Source: Sphingomonadales bacterium Ga0077557 | GTDB taxonomy: Bacteria; Pseudomonadota; Alphaproteobacteria; Sphingomonadales; Sphingomonadaceae | DNA length: 64,000 nt | Assembly: GCA_001464615.1 (NCBI GenBank) | Contig: LNFI01000006.1 | Location: 1 to 64,000, forward strand | Direction: 5' to 3' | Shown: positions 61,194-64,000 of the stretch, one piece after another | Layout: each line of letters starts with the position of its first letter | How positions within the stretch are numbered: position 1 is the stretch's first letter | Notes under the pieces: model-generated | The model's input: only the letters and a program-made list of their open reading frames with translations | What the model was told of the DNA's origin: nothing | Database searches by the model: none | Made by a program: the position numbers and the translations under genes

Positions 61194-62183
61194 ATGACGG
61201 TTGAAAAGAAGACGATCCTGGTCACTGGTGGGGCGGGCTATATTGGTAGCCATACATGTAAGGCGCTTGCCGCTGCTGGTTATGTTCCGCTTGTTTATGA
61301 CAATTTGATTCATGGTCATCAATCGGCGGTGCAATGGGGCAATCTTGAACAAGGCGATATTGCTGATCGCGCAAGACTGAATGCCGTTATCGAGCGATAT
61401 CATCCATATGCCGTCATGCATTTTGCCGCTTTTGCCTATATCGGCGAATCGGTTAGTGACCCTGGCAAATATTACCGCAACAATGTTGCCGGGACCCTCA
61501 CGCTGCTTGAAGCGATGCGCGACCACCGCATCAATCGGCTGGTCTTTTCGAGCAGCTGCGCGACCTATGGCATCCCCGATCAACTCCCGATTACAGAGGC
61601 GACACCACAGCGACCCATAAACCCCTATGGCGCCTCCAAACTGATGGCCGAGCGGATGATCGCTGATTTCGGTGCAGCTCATGAAATTGGCTGGATTGCG
61701 CTGCGCTATTTCAATGCGGCGGGGGCCGATCCCGATCAGGAGATTGGCGAAGCCCATGACCCTGAGACCCATTTGATTCCGTTGGCGATACGCGCAGCAT
61801 CGGGGCGCGGCCCCAGCCTGACGATATTCGGCAGCGATTATGATACGCCGGATGGCACCTGCTTGCGCGACTATGTCCATGTCAGCGATCTGGCCGCCGC
61901 CCATGTGCTGGCGCTCGCGGCGCTCGATCAACGGCTGCCCTCCCAAGCAATCAATCTGGGCAATGGCGATGGCTATTCGGTGTTAGACATTGTGGCAGCG
62001 GTTAAACGGGTGACTGGTTTGGACGTGCCTTATTGCCTGGCACCGCGACGCCACGGTGATCCGCCGATATTGATCAGCGATGCCACGCGTGCGCGAACAC
62101 TGCTGGGATGGGCCTCGCAGCGCACGTCCATCGAATCGATCGTCGAAACTGCCTGGGCCTGGCACCAGCGCGCCGATCGCTGA
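61194..62183 (+). CDS. galE: UDP-glucose 4-epimerase
   Basis: A 329-residue extended SDR interconverting UDP-glucose and UDP-galactose. Signatures are VTGGAGYIGSHTCKAL, VYDNLIHGH, FAAFAYIGESVSDPGKYYRNNVAGTL, SSSCATYG and Y145xxxK149 (YGASK), CLRDYVHVSDLA. Catalytic residues intact. A 235-bp gap divergent to wza probably holds both promoters. Confidence 0.94.
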   Translation: MTVEKKTILVTGGAGYIGSHTCKALAAAGYVPLVYDNLIHGHQSAVQWGNLEQGDIADRARLNAVIERYHPYAVMHFAAFAYIGESVSDPGKYYRNNVAGTLTLLEAMRDHRINRLVFSSSCATYGIPDQLPITEATPQRPINPYGASKLMAERMIADFGAAHEIGWIALRYFNAAGADPDQEIGEAHDPETHLIPLAIRAASGRGPSLTIFGSDYDTPDGTCLRDYVHVSDLAAAHVLALAALDQRLPSQAINLGNGDGYSVLDIVAAVKRVTGLDVPYCLAPRRHGDPPILISDATRARTLLGWASQRTSIESIVETAWAWHQRADR

Positions 62184-62213
62184 CAGCGCCAATTGGCCTG
62201 GCCGGCGGCACGG

Positions 62214-63548
62214 CTAGAGATCAAAGGCAACTCTGTCCGGCAGCGTGCGTCGCCTTCTGGCATAATATTCCAGCACCAGCACCAATCCAAAGGCGAACAC
62301 CATTGGCCAGAGCACCAGCAAGGTAATGTTCCGGCCAAGGTTGAAGGTCAGCCCCATACCGACCAGGAATAGGCACACCCGCGTGACGGTGCCCTGCGCG
62401 TAGAGACGCGATAACCAACCCGACCACAATGCCATCAGCATCGCGCTGAAGATCGGCCCGATATAGGGCCCGAATTCCAGCACGCCCTGGCCAATCATGC
62501 CCGAGGAAATGGTTGCGACCACGCCGATATCGCTTGTACCCCCCCCATAGCCCCGCGCAATCGCATAATCGATTCCCAGCAATGGCTTGTCCGTCCAGAT
62601 CACCCTGGGGATGAAATTCAACATATCAGCTAAAATATGCGACCCATATGTTTTCTGTAAAACTTCATTTTCCACAAATGATCTACAATATATAAGCTCC
62701 GTTGCCATATTTAGTCCTGAATGGCCGATATTTTCTATTTCACCACGATAATCAAAACCAAAATTACGATAAGAAATTATTTGTCGCATAGACCATTCTA
62801 GAAAAAATGCAGCGCATATTGCGATCAATATCTTCATAAAAACGCGTATTTTACTAAAAAATACGAATGAGAATATCATCGGAATGAATACGGCGAGCGC
62901 AATATTTCGACTACCCTGCAAAAATGCATAAGGCCATGATATCAATATCAATGATATACAAAGTATTTGATATGATCGGCGTTTAAGAATTGGTAGAATC
63001 ATGCCGAATAACGATAATACAAGCGTATACATATAGCCTGCCACCGAAACGACAAAGCCAAGCTTCCCGGCATCCGCGCCAGCGGCGCGTAACCACATCG
63101 AATTGCCCGACCGTGCTTCGACCGGGAATAACGCGGCGAACAAATCGCCATCCATCCGCGCCGTGCCATAGGCCAACAGCACCAGCCAAATGACCGTGGT
63201 AACGATCAATACGGTTTCCACCGGAATATCGCGGGCATTGATGGCCATGCTTTCCCGCGGTGCCATGGCCTTGGCGATCGGCGTGCAAAACAGCCGGAAG
63301 GCGCAAACAAAAATCAAAACACAGATATAGCCACCGCTAATCGCTTCGCTGGGAAAATCGCGCATTTCAGAAGAGATTATTGGCTCGACCATGTACCAGC
63401 CAAATACCGTCAGATACACCATCAGCGCCGGCACAGACCATTTTTCGCGAATTCGGACTCCGGCTTCAATAGCAAAGCTGCCAAGGACAATGCCGGCCAA
63501 CCAATAGCTGACTGGAAAATCCGATATGATCGATACACCCGGTGCCAT
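62214..63548 (-). CDS. Wzy-like oligosaccharide repeat-unit polymerase
   Basis: A 444-residue polytopic protein with about 11 membrane helices. The C-terminal half has NFIPRVIWTDKPLLGIDYAIARGYGGGTSDIG and GQGVLEFGPYIGPIFSAMLMALWSGWLSRLY, matching the O-antigen polymerase / oligosaccharide repeat-unit polymerase group. The middle of the gene (62600-63000) is markedly AT-rich relative to the window. It is a second Wzy candidate besides the gene at 55360. Confidence 0.75.
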   Translation of the reverse strand: MAPGVSIISDFPVSYWLAGIVLGSFAIEAGVRIREKWSVPALMVYLTVFGWYMVEPIISSEMRDFPSEAISGGYICVLIFVCAFRLFCTPIAKAMAPRESMAINARDIPVETVLIVTTVIWLVLLAYGTARMDGDLFAALFPVEARSGNSMWLRAAGADAGKLGFVVSVAGYMYTLVLSLFGMILPILKRRSYQILCISLILISWPYAFLQGSRNIALAVFIPMIFSFVFFSKIRVFMKILIAICAAFFLEWSMRQIISYRNFGFDYRGEIENIGHSGLNMATELIYCRSFVENEVLQKTYGSHILADMLNFIPRVIWTDKPLLGIDYAIARGYGGGTSDIGVVATISSGMIGQGVLEFGPYIGPIFSAMLMALWSGWLSRLYAQGTVTRVCLFLVGMGLTFNLGRNITLLVLWPMVFAFGLVLVLEYYARRRRTLPDRVAFDL

Positions 63549-63786
63549 TAGCCATTCCTAACAGCATCCGCACAAACTCGTCCATGATTTAGCCATCGAT
63601 CGACATGGCAATCGCAATTGCAGACGACATTAGCTGGTTTTCTCGTTCAACGACCCAGCCGTCGAAGTGTCATTACATGCAGACACCGATCTGTCGCAGA
63701 CTGGTTCTGTCGAAAAGCCGCCAGCGCGAACGTTATTGGCAGGTCTTCAGGCGAGCCGGTGGCGGATTTTGGTGGCCCCCGCGCAA

Positions 63787-64000
63787 TCATGAAACGACCG
63801 AAGCAGGCGGGCTGCCGCCACCAAGGAGCCAAGCATAGACGGCGCGCATGTCCCGCGCGACATGATTCCAGCTGAACCGTTGTTCGACTAAGCCCCTGCC
63901 CTTTGCGCCCATCGCCCGCCGATCCTGATCGCTGGCGGCGAGCATATCCGCCATCCCCCGGGCAATTTCATGGGCTTTAGGGCCCACGTCGATCGCCGCC
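63787..64000 (-). CDS. GT4 glycosyltransferase, C-terminal part, cut by window edge
   Basis: Open from the window end, this frame reads AIDVGPKAHEIARGMADMLAAS, then RRAMGAKGRGLVEQRFSWNHVARDMRAVYAWLLGG, the typical C-terminal helices of a GT-B (GT4) glycosyltransferase. The start is outside the window. The short stretch 63549-63786 before it shows no gene. Confidence 0.75.
   Translation of the reverse strand, partial: AAIDVGPKAHEIARGMADMLAASDQDRRAMGAKGRGLVEQRFSWNHVARDMRAVYAWLLGGGSPPASVVS

Overview
The window looks like a chromosomal segment of a GC-rich alphaproteobacterium, most likely a sphingomonad. The signs are the mutM-ubiE-ubiB-coaC-coaB-dut-moeB gene order, an rpsT-dnaA neighbourhood, a TonB-dependent receptor with a Sphingomonas-type plug, and short GC-rich fold-back repeats of the kind scattered through sphingomonad genomes. 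No insertion sequence, prophage or CRISPR array was recognised.

Layout. 1-4.3 kb is an eroded accessory stretch on the minus strand: a cytochrome P460-like lipoprotein, an SDR protein, an NTF2-like protein, and then fragments (NTF2-like, carboxymuconolactone-decarboxylase-like). It ends at an intact tRNA-Leu(CAA) with a decayed copy beside it. 4.4-10.8 kb holds a GreA/B-like C-terminal protein, comM, and the rpmH-rnpA-yidD-yidC-engB block for ribosome, RNase P and membrane-insertion functions. 11-18.3 kb carries a TonB receptor divergent from a TetR regulator, a GST, a cupin divergent from dapE, and a GGDEF-EAL protein. 18.3-24.9 kb carries smr, mltA, a Tim44-like gene, secB, murJ, trpS and a Gly/Tyr-rich lipoprotein. 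25-28 kb carries dnaA, rpsT and mutM, with an unusually structured dnaA/rpsT intergenic region. 28.1-36.2 kb carries ubiE, ubiB, a split coaC/coaB pair, dut, a moeB-like gene and a DsrE-like gene, interrupted by GT-C-type membrane proteins.

36.2 kb to the end is a polysaccharide biosynthesis and export locus. Precursor genes are galU, an RmlB-like protein, wecB, wecC, a GDP-fucose synthase, a UDP-glucuronate decarboxylase, galE and a further epimerase. Assembly genes are an initiating sugar transferase and at least six glycosyltransferases. Export and polymerisation genes are an ABC pair (wzm/wzt), a wza-wzc operon, and two Wzy-type polymerases. Precursors would be built in the cytoplasm, loaded on undecaprenyl phosphate by the initiating transferase, extended, flipped or exported, polymerised, and passed through the Wza/Wzc channel.

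The observations most worth following are: rpmH lying entirely inside the only properly initiated reading frame of rnpA, a Thermus-like arrangement; an RmlB homologue that has lost all its catalytic residues; a candidate small RNA with a near-consensus promoter and terminator between dnaA and rpsT, in a GANTC-dense region; coaBC split into two overlapping genes; and a polysaccharide locus with both ABC-type and Wzy/Wzc-type machinery but no visible Wzx flippase.
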